Assembly: GCF_027244095.1 (NCBI RefSeq)
Contig: NC_069671.1
Coordinates: 1,364,001 to 1,428,000 of the forward strand
Reading direction: 5' to 3'
Source: Hemicordylus capensis
Lineage: Eukaryota; Chordata; Lepidosauria; Squamata; Cordylidae
DNA length: 64,000 nucleotides
Part shown: positions 43,518 through 55,244 of the stretch, piece after piece
Layout of the letters: every line of letters begins with the position of its first letter
Position numbering within the stretch: the stretch's first letter is position 1
Made by a program: the position numbers and the translations under genes
The notes under the pieces: generated by a model
Database searches by the model: none
Seen by the model: only the letters and a program-made list of their open reading frames with translations
What the model was told of the DNA's origin: nothing

Positions 43518-44978
43518 GTAGTCACTGTTTTTCAAGCAGGGGCCACTATGACAAACCACCCAGTCTTCAGTCTGAGAGCCATTTCCCAGTGTTCTGGCCT
43601 GAGCTTCTCTCAGTGCTGGGAGGGCCATTAAGAGAAACGGAGCCCTCTCGCAAGAGCTCCGTGGGGAAAGTGCTGGGAAGGGCTGCAATTCCCAGCACGC
43701 TTGTGTACACCATCCAAAATGATGCCAGCCCTCACGTGGGCTCTGTTGCCCTTCGAGGCCTTCTCTCCCAGCACTGGGCAAAGTGCAGCACTGGTTTGTG
43801 AAGAGCACTGCTTTGTTTGTTTGATTTCTATACCGCCTTTCCAAAAATGGCTCAGGGCGGTTTAGCATCCCGTCTGCACTTGCCTTGCCCCATCCCATCT
43901 CGCAGACAAACTCCCCCGAAGAATTGCCTGGCAGGTTGCAGTACCATGGACAGCGGCCTGGGAGAAGTTGTTCAGACTGCAGTCAGAGGGAGGCTTTGCT
44001 CGGTCACATTTCTGAGCCTCATTCCTGGCTTCTACCTTCCTGCCTGGAGAGTGGAAGCCTTAGCCTTTTGGCCTGCCATCTAGCAGTCTTCCTCCTCCTT
44101 TCGATCGGATGATGCCTAGCCTGTTGCTGGAACTGGTGTGGAGATATCTGGGAGTGTAATAGTTGGGCCGGGGGTGGGCTCAGGGCCCAAGGGTTTGGAA
44201 CCTTCCCAGGGCTGTTCTGTGGAGCTCCACTCTGGGGCGCTCTCAGGCTCTGGCCTGGTGGGTGGGGGAGAACTGGGTCCAGGGAGGGTCCCCCCGGCTC
44301 CTCAGGGTGAGATTCAGACTTGCTCCCCAAGGCAGGGGCCATGATGGGACCAGGTCAGTGTGTTGATTCTGCCGGCTTCTCATGATCCTTACCCTGATTA
44401 GGATCACGTTGGCGTGCAGTTCTTCAGACTCCTGTGTAACACGTACTTAGTTCTCCTATGATTACAAATAGGACAGATATTTATATACTGCTTTTCAACA
44501 AAAGTTCCCAGAGCAGTTCACATAGATATGAATGAATGAATGAAATGATTGATCCCTTTTATGTCTTTTCAGCATTAGGCAAAGACCTTCATATTTCCTC
44601 AGGTCCTTTAAATTATTTTAACTGCTGCTTTTAACCCAGCATTTTACTTGCTGATTTACTTATTGTAGGCATTTGTATCCCACCTTATCCATTTAGTATC
44701 AAGTTACTTAACAAATTGTAATAACAAAACAGAAGAATTAGAAACATCAAAGAAAGAAAATAGAACGCAGGAAAGTGAGGGAATAAAAGCAACAATGTGA
44801 ACTGATATAAAATGCCAGAGAGAACAGAGCAAACCGTAAAAGCACCAGGTGTATGTGTGTGGGGAGGGAATTCCCGCGTTTGAATGCCACGAGTATGAAT
44901 GATGAGACATTGTTTGGTTCCTGAAATACTGTCTCTGACATAATCTGTAATTCCATCATGTGTGTTTGTGCTTTCTAG

Positions 44979-45188
<210 letters not shown>

Positions 45189-46233
45189 TAGTCTTGGCAC
45201 ATTTTGAGAGCTTCCTGGTAGGTTCCTGTGTCTTGCTTTGTATGAGAGTTTTGTTGCTTTCACTAGTTATTTTCTGTTCCAACAGTTCAAGCGTTATACT
45301 TGTGTATAATTAGCAGCAGGATTGTTGGGGCTTTGTGTATGAGCACTAACTAGCCAGTAGAAAAACTTGATTCAGGCTGAGTTCCTAAGCATGCTTTCTT
45401 GCAAGTAAGCCCAGCTGACATTAATGGGTCTTGCTTCTAAGAATAAACCTGGTTAGGCTTAGGCTATTGGTTGTATCTTGAGCTTTCCCTAAGCCTATAC
45501 TTAATGCAAACAAACAGAATTCTGTGCTGCCAACCCAAATTCTGTGACTGGAAATGCGGGATTCTATAATCCATGTAAAGGATGCATGTTCTAATGATCT
45601 ATCAAGGTGGCATATCAATATTTGCACAATTTGCTTCTGCTAGTTTTGGGGAGGGCCACGAAAGCCCCAACCCTGAGAACCTTACTTAGCTTATTCAGAG
45701 AATCATAATTTCGCATGTTGGATTTCATCAGGCAGGCATTGTCAAAGGACTCTCAAGCACACCCTTGCAACTAGAAAGGTAAACATTTGTCTTAAAAAAA
45801 AAAGAATATGAAAGCCGCACTCCTTAGGTAGCGGTATGTTGCCACTGATGCCCCATTCCATGGCTTTCCCAAGCTCTCAAGGAATTGCACACAGGGCTGA
45901 TTCTACTTGAATGCTCTGATTCTACAAAGGGTGCTATAACTTTATGGCCAGGAGCTAAAAAATTCTGCAACTTGTTCCATGCATCTGAGGGGGCTTTGGG
46001 TTGGTGGTGGTCAAGTTGCAACCCCTGATGCTCTATAGCAAACTGCTTTGCAAACTAAGGGAAGGTTAGAGAGCAGTTTGTAGTACAGCATGAGGGAATA
46101 GTGGTCAAAGAAATAAGTCACATATGTCCCTGGGCACAAGCAGGCTCTGAAGTTCCGCTCAGGTAGCTCTTTGGGAACCCAGCATTCACCTTTCAGTCTC
46201 TTTCTTACTGAATAAGATTGTTCTCCACGGCAG

Positions 46234-46387
46234 AGGTTCCTGAAGTTCCCCAGCGATGTGGAAGTCAGCAAAGAATTCCTGGATCTGGTGCAGAGTTTAC
46301 TATGTGGGCAGAAAGAGAGACTAGACTATGAAGGCCTCTGCTGTCATCCATTCTTTTCTGCAGTTGACTGGAATAGCATCCGTAACT
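46234..46387 (+). CDS. CIT: CIT, eighth coding exon (end of kinase domain)
   Basis: Encodes residues 320-370 plus one base of Ser371: [20 protein letters not shown], then [20 protein letters not shown] and [11 protein letters not shown]. The kinase domain ends near Phe360. Acceptor CGGCAG, donor GTAAGT. The following intron is about 8.7 kb. Confidence 0.95.
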
Positions 46388-46906
46388 GTAAGTAGCATGG
46401 CACTGTTGAAATAAGGCTTTTGCTCCCCCTGCAATCGCCCCCGCAGTCGGAAGGCAGTCGTTCAAAAAATGGAACACAAAGAATAAAGACGGCTGCACTA
46501 CATTATAAGACCAACAGGGAATTGTGGAGCAGAGGATTGGCTCTGCTTTGGCTTGAAATACACTGCATGTTGCTGAGGTTCTCCAGAATGATGGGAGAGG
46601 GGTGGGTGGGTTTAGGACTTCATCAAAACGGAGTCTTGGGAAGTTGAGAAAAATGTGGGCAGACTGGGCAAAATAAAAAAAACTTACAAGCTATGCTTTC
46701 TTGCAGCTAAGCCTAGCAAATGACTTTAGAACATTTTATTAGCCCACCTGCCCACACACAGATTTGTTGGGACCTGGTTACTTAAAACAAAAATGCAATC
46801 AACTTTCTAAAGCTTCCGCGACTCTTGTCTGGAGTAGGTTTTTGTTCTCTTCCACAGGCAGTGGTCTGTGTAAGATTATAACCCTATATTTCTTTCACCA
46901 AAATAC

Positions 46907-47072
46907 TGTATTTACCTGAATCTAATTTTTTTTAATTTTAGAAAGGGGGGGTGTCTTAAATTTAGGGTCCCCTTCCTTTTTGATAAATACTATAACTATA
47001 CAATATTTAACCCATATTTTTAAGGAGGTCGTCTTAAGTTCAGGGTTGTCTTCTGTTTGGTTAAATATGGTA
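46907..47072. repeat. Small TIR element (TACTGTATTTACC ends)
   Basis: The left end TACTGTATTTACCTG and the right end, reversed TTACCATATTTAACC, are imperfect inverses. GTCTTAAATTTAGGG and GTCTTAAGTTCAGGG repeat inside. A related piece is at about 62165-62275. Confidence 0.45.
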
Positions 47073-47289
47073 AACCCTGGTGTGAGCTAGGGTGGCCAGC
47101 TGGTGTCCCTGCAGGCATTGGGGCTCCACAATGACTTTCTCCAGCCAACAAGAGTCCATGTGATGCAGGCCTTGGCAAAGTTGCTTTGGATCTAGGAGCC
47201 AGCCCAAAATTTTGGGAGCTGGAGAATGAACCCTTGATAAAATTACGGGACTTAGTGCCATAATTGAGGATGTATTCCAATTAAAATCC

Positions 47290-47465
47290 CTGTACAGCTA
47301 CCTAATGGTGCAATGGAGAAGTAACGTGCCTAGGGAGCAAGGGGTTGCCAGTTCGAATCCCCACAGGTCTGTTTCCCAGACTATGGGAAGCACCTATATC
47401 AAGCAGCAGCGATACAGGAAGATGGTGGGAGGCATCATCTCATACTGCGCCACAACTTTACTTTA
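47290..47465 (+). repeat. Sauria-type SINE, tail missing
   Basis: The head CTACCTAATGGTGCAATGG and GTTGCCAGTTCGAATCCCC, and the body AGCAGCGATACAGGAAGATG. It runs directly into the L2 piece. Confidence 0.75.
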
Positions 47466-47479
47466 CCTTGGCGTTGACA

Positions 47480-47905
47480 AGAGACAGAGGAGGGCGGCCC
47501 TGCTCATGGCCCTACCACTGACAAAGATCCGGCTGGCGGTGACTAGAGGCAGGGCCTTTTCGGTTATGGCCCCTTGGCTCTGGAATGCCCTCCCTGTAGA
47601 GCTTCGCCATGCTCTCTCCCTCAGTGTTTCTAAAAAACAACTAAAAACAGATCTTTTTAAAGAGGCATTTTAATGTTTCACCTGTTGCTTATATCTGGTA
47701 GGTTCTTTAGTTTTTACAATTCTTAGCTTTAAGTGTTTTAAAAAATGATATTTAATTTGAAATTTTAAAATCTGTAATTCTGATTTAGCTTAATTTGGTT
47801 AATTTTATTAGTCTGATTTTATGTTGTAATATTTTTTTAAATGTGAGCCACCCTGTGCAGTAGTATACTGGAGGGGTGGGGCATAAACTTTTTAAATAAA
47901 TAGGG
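47480..47905 (+). mobile_element. L2-like LINE 3' end
   Basis: The translated end of the second ORF reads AFSVMAPWLWNALPVELRHA followed by LSVSKKQLKTDLFKEAF and TAA. It then has a T-rich 3' UTR ending near TTTAAATAAA (about 47900). Over about 170 bp the frame is open. 5'-truncated. Confidence 0.75.
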
Positions 47906-48214
47906 AGCCACAGTTGTATGTTGAGTGCATGCTTTGCTAGCAGAGTAGACGGTGCTGTGCTAAGCTATCTGACTTGGTGTAAGGCATCTCTGTATGTTAT
48001 AGCACTTGGTTTTGAGACCAGTAAGCATCACTGTTTGAATTTATTCAGTCCATTGTCACATCATTTATTCCAAGGACTTGATGGGGAAGAAACTGAATTA
48101 AGAACAGGTAATTTACAAGTTAATATTTCCGATGAAGAATGGGAAAGGAGGCTTGCCAGCAAATCAGCTGCAGCTCTTTGTACCAACCTGAAAGGGCACT
48201 TGAACAACAACAAC

Positions 48215-48405
48215 AAAATATTTATATACCGCTTTTCAACAAGAGGGTCCCAAGCGGTTTACATAGATACATAATCAATAAATAAGATGGATCTCTGTCC
48301 CCAAAGGGTTCACAATCTAAAAAGAAACATAAGACTAACACCAGCAACAGTCATTGGAGGTCCTGTGCTGGTGGTGGATAGGCCCTTGTGCAGCTTCTCT
48401 GATGC
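48215..48405 (+). repeat. R1 repeat
   Basis: TATATACCGCTTTTCAAC, CTCTGTCCCCAAAGGGTTC and AGCAACAGTCATTGGAGG. Confidence 0.7.
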
Positions 48406-49319
48406 TGGTACTTCTCCAGTACTGAGCAAAATAACTTCAAATAATACCAGTTCTTGGGGTTAAGGTGCCAAGGTAGCAATTTTTCATTCACATGTGGTGG
48501 CTTAGATCCAAAAGTATACTGGAAGAAGGATGATGAATAGAGCTTAAATCCCAAGGTTATGCTGTTGGATTGGATTGTAAATATTCCAAGAAAACATTGA
48601 GGAACCTACTTGCAGCAACCACATAGGTAAAAAATGGAAGAGCTCTAAATGGCTCACATATTAACAATAGATTTGCAGTTTGGCAAATAGCACAGCTGAC
48701 CAAACCAATTGAGGTTGTCAAATTGAGGGATGGGATAGCAAATAAAGCACACTTTTGAGTTACATTGGCAACCTGTTATAAATGATTGGAAAGAGAAGTA
48801 CAATATAGGTTTGAATACATATGGTTCTCCTGTAATTTATAAAATATATGCTGCAGTCAGGGTTGCAAGGTAAATCATTCCTCTCTTATAGATCTTAATA
48901 TTTGTTTCTGTATTCTTATTTAATGACTGGTATTACTTTTTAATATGCTGTTTAGCTTTTCTACTTGATAAAAAATATAGATTTCTTAAGTTTGTTCCTT
49001 CTAACGTTCAGCAGAAATCTGTTAGTTACTGGTGGGGCTTTCCATTTTAAAGTCATTATTGCTTTTAAGAGGGTGGGGGGACAATATATGCTCACGTCTG
49101 TAAGAAAGAGAACATGTTCCAAAAATAATTAGGGTATACTGTATTGCAGTTATAGATGAGCCAGATGGTGGTGATCAGGAGTTCTCTTAATTTATATAAT
49201 TGGAATGAGGATGGTCTGTTCTTTTCACTTGTGATAACTGGGATGGGGATTTTGTGAATGACAGTGGCTGGTCACTGCTCTGATTACTGATTTGTTCTGA
49301 AGATTATGGGCATCTCTTG

Positions 49320-49552
49320 TATGTGGTGTAGTGGCTAGAGTGCTGGACTAGGACCGGGAAGACTCGAGTTCAAATCCCCATTCGGCCATGAGACTTGCTG
49401 GATGTGACTCTGAGCCAGTCACTTCTCTCTCAGGCTAACCTACTTCACAGGGTTGTTGTGAGGAGAGACTCAAGTATGTAGTACACTGCTCTGGGCTCCT
49501 TGGAGGAAGAGCGGGATATAAATTAATAATGATGATGATGATGATGATGATG
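49320..49552 (+). repeat. tRNA-derived SINE, full length, with (GAT)n tail
   Basis: A box GTGGCTAGAGTGCTGGAC, B box GAGTTCAAATCCCC, body CACAGGGTTGTTGTGAGGAG, CTCCTTGGAGGAAGAGCGGG, then a GAT microsatellite at 49529-49552. The best copy of this family. Confidence 0.9.
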
Positions 49553-49799
49553 TGGGATTCTGACTGAAATGTCTTGACCGAGATTTAAGTATGGATTTCT
49601 TTTTCAGTGTGCAAAATGATGATGATACAGAGTTGGTCTTTCTTGACATGGACTATTTCTTGTTAATGATTTTTCATGAAGTTTAAAAATGTTGCATGCT
49701 GAACGCCTTTACTGTGAAGTAGTGTGTTACTGTTACTCTTCCTTTTTTTTCTTTTTAAAAAAAGTGGACTTTTTTGACAATCTACTCATTGAAGAAAAC

Positions 49800-50060
49800 T
49801 AATGCGAGAAGGCTTTTTAATGCCTGTGACTGCATTCTGTTGGATGCTGTGAGCCGGTGTGGTGTAGTGGTTTTGCCTGGATATTAGGAAGATTGGGGTT
49901 GAAATCCTGGCTGCATTGCAAAGCTTCACTGAGTGAGCTTTGGCCAGTCACACACACTTTCTCACCTTAACCTAACACAGGGTTGTTGTGAGGGTTAAAA
50001 AAAGAGGGGCTAGTGAGGCTCCTGGGAGGAGGGGCACGGTAAAAATATAACAAATCACAT
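49800..50060 (+). repeat. tRNA-derived SINE and left arm of an inverted duplication
   Basis: A SINE (GTGTGGTGTAGTGGTTTTGC; GGTTGAAATCCTGG; GGGTTGTTGTGAGGGTT) starts at about 49848. The 49800-49910 part, including about 45 bp before the SINE (GAGAAGGCTTTTTAATGCC), returns inverted at about 50690-50800. Confidence 0.8.
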
Positions 50061-50089
50061 GTTAGTCTTTTGAATAAAAAGTTTATATG

Positions 50090-50422
50090 AGAGAGGAGGA
50101 GAGCTGGTCTTGTGGTAGCAAGCATGAATTGTCCTAGTTGCTAAGCAAGGTCTGTCTTGGTTTGCATTTGGATGGGAGACCACATGTGAGTGCTGTCAGA
50201 TATCACCCTTTAGGGGATGGGGCTGTACCTCAGTAGTAGAGCATCTGCTTAGTGTGCAGAAGGTCCCAGGTTCAATCCCTGGCAGCGTCTCTAGGTAGGG
50301 CTGGGAGAGAGTCCTGCCTGGGACCTTGGAGACACCACTGCCAGTTAGTGTAGGCACTACCGTGCTAGATGGACCAAGAGTCTGCTGCCATATAAGGCAG
50401 CTTCCTATGTTCCTATGAGCAG
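50090..50422 (+). repeat. Composite SINE: 5S head, tRNA unit, tail
   Basis: The 5S-like unit (TTGCTAAGCAAGGTCTGTC; TTTGCATTTGGATGGGAGAC) runs into a complete tRNA-like unit (CTCAGTAGTAGAGCATCTGC; GGTTCAATCCCTGG), then the common tail (AAGGCAGCTTCCTATGTTCC). Both Pol III-type modules are legible. Confidence 0.88.
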
Positions 50423-50689
50423 CACAGGAGGTTCTATATCTTTTATAGCATTTTAGCATTTCTGTTCTAAACCCATTCATTGCCCTTTACGTTAAAGAGG
50501 AAATTCTTATGATCACAATTTGTCTTGTTCCACTCCTTTGTCCGAGTCCTCCTACCTTTTGGTTTCTTCCACCCCCATGTTGTACTCTGGTATTGAGTCT
50601 TCCTTGTCAGATGAGATAAATTCCTTAGTCCCTGCAAAGGAGGACCTCCTTTCCTGTCTTCCTTGGAATCCATCCTCTGAGGGCATAGA

Positions 50690-50800
50690 TTTCAACCCAG
50701 ATCTTCCTAATATACAGGCAAAACCACTACACCACACTGGCTTATAGCATCCAACAGACTCACAGTCATGGGCATTAAAAAGCCTTCTCCCAAGGAAGTG
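50690..50800 (-). repeat. Right arm of an inverted duplication
   Basis: The reverse complement of 49800-49910: AACCCAGATCTTCCTAATAT, ACCACTACACCACACTGGC and CATTAAAAAGCCTTCTCCC. It spans the SINE head plus the same unique flank. Confidence 0.8.
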
Positions 50801-51570
50801 GGGAGAGATTCTGACAAGGAGCTGGCAGCTGCTACCTCTCCTCTTGTCAGGTTGATCTCGGGTTTCCTTGTAGGTGATCTCCTTGGAGTGTCAGCCCAAG
50901 ATACCAATGGCAGCCAAAGCATCACTCTTTCCCCCACTCCCACACCTCTCTCAAGAGTCCAGTATCAGAAGCCAAAGGGATCAAAAGGGATCCTTGCCAA
51001 TTTGAGCGTCCATCCATCATTGCAGCCACATAGTCTGATCCCAGGCTATCTTGCCTGAGCCAGGCTCAGAGGCTGTTCCGGTTCCTGGCTGAGCAGCAGG
51101 GTCTCTCCTTTCCAAGAGCAGATGCAACTGACACGAGGCATCTTAACTCTTGCCAAGAGAAGAGGATCTGTGTGCTAAGCATCAAGCTGAAGGATGGGTT
51201 GATGCGATGAGAAGAACTGCTCTCATTTGTTATGCCACTTAAGGGGGTGAAGTTGGACTAGAGAAAGAAACGAGAAAGGAGGAACAGCTGGGCCGCAGCC
51301 AAGAAGGGCTAATGTTGGTGTCAGCTAAAGCCTCTGCGTCTGCCGTACTGTCTAAGCAGTGTGTCTGGCTTCTGCCTTTGATGCAGGGTTCGCCTTCTTG
51401 GGTATTAGTGGTTGAAGATATGAAGGTGGACACCTGTGTGATGGGGGGATACAGCAGCAATGTGTCGGATGCTCAGGGTAGACTACTACCTTGGAGGCAA
51501 ACAGGCTGACTGGAAGCCAGTAGGGGTCCACTGTATGGACAGAGAACTTGAGTCGCGTCTACCAGGACAA
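50800..51570. other. Intronic stretch, unassigned
   Basis: Open frames up to 96 codons occur, such as the one from 50768 to 51058, but they show no recognised domain and no splice context. It might be part of an old unclassified element. Confidence 0.35.
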
Positions 51571-51576
51571 GTTTGT

Positions 51577-51578
51577 TT

Positions 51579-51612
<34 letters not shown>

Positions 51613-51660
51613 CTATTTTTATACTGCCCCAAACCTATGTATCTGGGCGATTTACAATAA
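51577..51660 (+). repeat. (TTTA)n and ATACCGCCCC-family start
   Basis: A TTTA tract of about eight units, then ATTTTTATACTGCCCC and CTGGGCGATTTACAATAA, as at 4440-4520. Confidence 0.65.
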
Positions 51661-51730
51661 GTTGCCCAAGCAGAAGGAAATCTGCAGGTCTTGAGAGTCT
51701 TTATACCAAACAGCTATAGTGGATTGGTTT

Positions 51731-52205
51731 TCAAGAGTAGGGATGTGCTTGAAATGATTCGGCGCCTACTTAGGGAAGCGCCCTTGGCTTGGGGTTCGTT
51801 TCTTTTAAAAAGCAGCTCCTTATCTGCTCCTCTGCTGCCCCACCACTTTTCTGGGCCCAGTGCCCACTTTCCAAAGGGCCACTTCTCAGCAGCCTGCGTG
51901 GGGCATTGGTGCACACGTGGCCCCCGCACACGTGCGGCAGCAATTTGCGTGGTTGCCAACATCGTGTTGAACATGCACATGGCCGCCGTTCATGCGTGGT
52001 GGCCATGTGCATGCCGACCCTGTGTGCAGGCTGTGGGAGTGGTGCTGCAGCCTCTCACGGCCTTTTGGAAAGTGGGCACTGCACCTGGAAAAGCAGTGGG
52101 GTGGTGGAGGAGCAGGTACGGACCTGCTTACCTGCTTTTAAAAGGAACTGATCCCCGCCCCACCTGCGTCTGCCCAAGCCAATTCAGGCACATCCCTACT
52201 CTTGA
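51731..52205. mobile_element. Foldback DNA element with 18-bp perfect ends, 475 bp
   Basis: TCAAGAGTAGGGATGTGC (51731-51748) is repeated exactly inverted at 52188-52205. Inside, CAGTGCCCACTTTCCAAAGG faces its inverse CTTTTGGAAAGTGGGCACTG, and CACGTGGCC/GGCCATGTGC words pair near the centre. The end matches the AGGGATGTGC family, with a different interior. Confidence 0.8.
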
Positions 52206-52559
52206 GCAAGGGTTCCCAACAGAGGGTACTAGTACCCCTCGGGGTACCTGAAGGGCTCCCAGGGGGTACTCGGAGCCCTCCTGCCTCCCTACACTCTTTT
52301 GTTCCCCACCTGTGAATTGCTGGCTTGAAGCCAACATGTCCTCAGCGACGTGTCCACTGCCTGAGGGGAGAGAGGAGGGTGAAGCCGTTTGCTCCTGATT
52401 GGTTGACTGTGTGCTGAAGCTCAGTGTGCCCCTCCCCTCAGCCTGGCAGGCTTTGGAAAATTACCTCTGAGTACTCCCCTTGAAATTAATAGGCAAAATA
52501 AACTTGTCCTATGAATTTCAGTGGGAGTCCTCATGAGTGACTTGGTCTGGATGTAAGCC

Positions 52560-53830
52560 AGTGACTGGAGTAGCCTATCTCATAACGACAACATTGAAGT
52601 GTGTGCACATGTGCATATGGATGTGCCCACATACACACAATCTCTGTGTGGCACCCGAGCGGAAGGTTTGCAAGTGAAGGAGTACACTTGTTTTAAAAAA
52701 GATTGGGAGCCCCTGGTCTAGTGTAACCCGATTGGCTGGGATGTCAATTGCCAGGCTGGAGCTGACCAATAACCCTGCTTGAAATTGGGAGCCGGTGCCT
52801 GACCGACAGGGACTCCCTGCCACAGGGATGTTTGGCAGGGAATGAGGAAGGTTCTTCCTTTCAGACAATGGAAGGGGGTCCCAGGCCTGTTCTGCTGGCA
52901 AATCCTTGGATGGGTTGATGTTGAGATCCATTTGTTGGCAAGAATTCCAGCAGAACAAATCTTGAGAACAGTCGTAACTCGGGCTCCCAGAACCCAAGTC
53001 CAACACTTTTCCAGGCTATCGGTTACCGCACTCTGTTGATATGGGTAGAATTGCATTTGGATCATGCCTTGAGCTTGGTGCAAATCTCCCATCTTCCAGT
53101 CTCTTGGCCATGGCTCCGGCTAGGGTGTCCTGTGGCTCATGGCATGGGGTTGTAGACACACAAGCACTCCTTTGATGATCATGGTTGAGCTTTATACCAG
53201 GAATGCTGATCGGTAAGAGTTCAGAAAACATTACGTCTGCTGCAAGCCTTTGAACTTCAGCAAAAATCTCTAAGATGGCCTCATCATTTTACCCTTAGTT
53301 CAGCAACTAATGAAGATGAAGGCTCATGCAAGCTGCTAATGGACATTTGGGTGACAGAGGATGTAACAGAAAACTCAAAGGGAATGAGAAAATCTACTAA
53401 TTCTCTTTGGAGTCCCTAAGCTGACATTGAAAATAAATTGACAAAAACTTGGCGTGCATTTGGAATTGCCTTGGAATTGTGATTTGTTATTCTAGAATAT
53501 GTATACAAATGATGAGAGAAAAGCTTTTTTTAGGAATAAAAAATCCATCTTGAACCTGAAAACAAAACAATTTTTAATTTGTATCCACCCTGCCACTTTG
53601 GGTTATTATTAACCTCTGGGAACTGCAGCTGTTCCCCTTCCCTCCAGAGAGCAGCGTCAGCATTTGCTGTCTGCGAAACTGCCAATATATCTTCACATGT
53701 TCTGGATGACTTGAATTGGGAGAGAACTCCCCCCACCCCCACTTTTTCCTTTTTTCCTTTTTTCCCCTTTTTGTGCTGCTTATTAATTCTGGTCACTGGT
53801 GATGACTTAAAGTAGCAGATGAGTCGAAGC
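52560..53830. other. Intronic stretch without recognised features
   Basis: Low-complexity words (TGTGTGCACATGTGCATATG) and short frames only. I see no exon, RNA gene or named repeat. Confidence 0.4.
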
Positions 53831-53834
53831 TGAA

Positions 53835-54380
53835 AGGGTTAACCATCTGGGCTGCCAAAGGCTCTGGCCGCCTAGAGGGAGCTCGCAAGCTCCAGCAGTG
53901 ACTCATTCGGCTTGATAAGGATCAGCCTCTGTCAGGAATGCAGAGAGCAAGGGTTAAATTCGGGAGCATGCACAGAGTGGGGAGCAGAGAGCCTGCACTG
54001 CAGGGGCCGTAATCCTCCCTGCCCAGGCCTTCCGCTCCCATCGGCCCTTCAGCTCCCGGAGATCTATACAGAATCCATGGTAACGGTGTGAAGCACGCCA
54101 CACAGCCACCCGCTTGTTGCGATGAGCAAGCTGGCTGCAGGGACGGCTCTTTCACAGCACGGAAAGAGAAGCCGGTTGATTTGCATGGCGTGAGGACTGC
54201 CCGTGATGAAATGCATACCTAGAGAGGGAAGGGTCCGTGCAGGTGCATGCTTCTAATGAGAGCGGCTCTCGTATGCATGCAGATGGGCAAGCAGCTCTGC
54301 TGCTGAGCATGGCGAAGGGAAACTTCTCTCGCTCTCTCTCTCTCTCTGGGGTTCTTTTGCGGCTTTATTTGAATGGCAAT
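53835..54380. promoter_or_regulatory. Candidate conserved intronic regulatory block
   Basis: Non-repetitive sequence before the ninth coding exon. It holds an octamer-like ATTTGCAT (about 54179), CCATGGTAAC resembling half an X-box (about 54074), and E-box words (CAGGTG). Suggestive only. Confidence 0.3.
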
Positions 54381-55063
54381 GAACGCTGAGAGGCTCTTAA
54401 AATGAAGTGGCCAGAATGGCAGGAGCTTCAGGGGATGCCCGCTGAGAGATGTGGTGGGGGAAATATTCTTCTGGTGCCTCTTGGACGGAGTTGGGGGCAG
54501 TGAAGCTGAGACTGCAGTGATGCCCCATCAGAATTCTTTAGCAAGCTGGGGGCGGTGCGGCGGGGGGGGGACACGACTCCGCCAAGGACTGTGAGGTTGA
54601 GCAGCTGCAGCATTTCCCCAGACAAGATTAATTTGGTCATGGGAGGCCAGGGCCAGGGATCGAGACTGGGGCTGCTGCTGCTGCTGCTGTTCAGCACGAT
54701 CCTCTCATAGGTGCTGGGTAGCAGGTTTGCTTCATTACTCTCGGTGGCTCAGAGGATTTTTGCTCCAGAAGCAGTGGCCAGATCCACACCTGCGGTGGCT
54801 TTTGCAGGATCCAGCCTGGCTCGAAAGCAGCAAGAGATGCTCTCTCTGCAGGGTGGTAGCCATGTTGGTGGCGGAAGGGTTAATCTCTTGTTGCTGTAAT
54901 AGGTTGGAGAGCCAGTGGCTCAGCCTGCTGGTGTTAGCAAGATTAGAAGCAGGAGCTGCAGTGCCATTGAAAACGCTGAGCAGGAGGGACTCTGGTGGGG
55001 CAGCAAGCTGCAGCTAACCCCCCCCCCCCCTTTCTCTCATCTCTGTTTTTGAAAAATAAGCAG

Positions 55064-55244
55064 CTCCTCCCCGCTTTGTGCCTACCATCGAGTCAGAGGA
55101 TGACACCTCAAATTTCGATGAACCAGAGAAGAATTCACGGATGGTGTCCTCTGTGTGCCAGCTGAACCCTGTAGGTTTCTCAGGAGAAGACTTGCCATTT
55201 GTGGGGTTCTCCTTCATCAAGGCTTTGGGGATCCTCCGATCAGA
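55064..55244 (+). CDS. CIT: CIT, ninth coding exon (AGC tail, hydrophobic motif)
   Basis: Encodes Ser371 (completed) to Ser430 plus two bases: [20 protein letters not shown], then [37 protein letters not shown] and RS. This is the AGC-kinase C-terminal extension: the turn segment DDTSNFDEP and the hydrophobic motif FVGFSF. It is one residue shorter than human near the end (ILRSE against ILGRSE). Acceptor AAGCAG after a C/T-rich tract; donor GTAAGT. No further CIT exon was found before 64000. Confidence 0.94.

Noticed and set aside
50768-51058. 96-codon frame in a CIT intron
   Set aside because: No homology recognised, no suitable splice sites, and it begins in the inverted SINE duplication.
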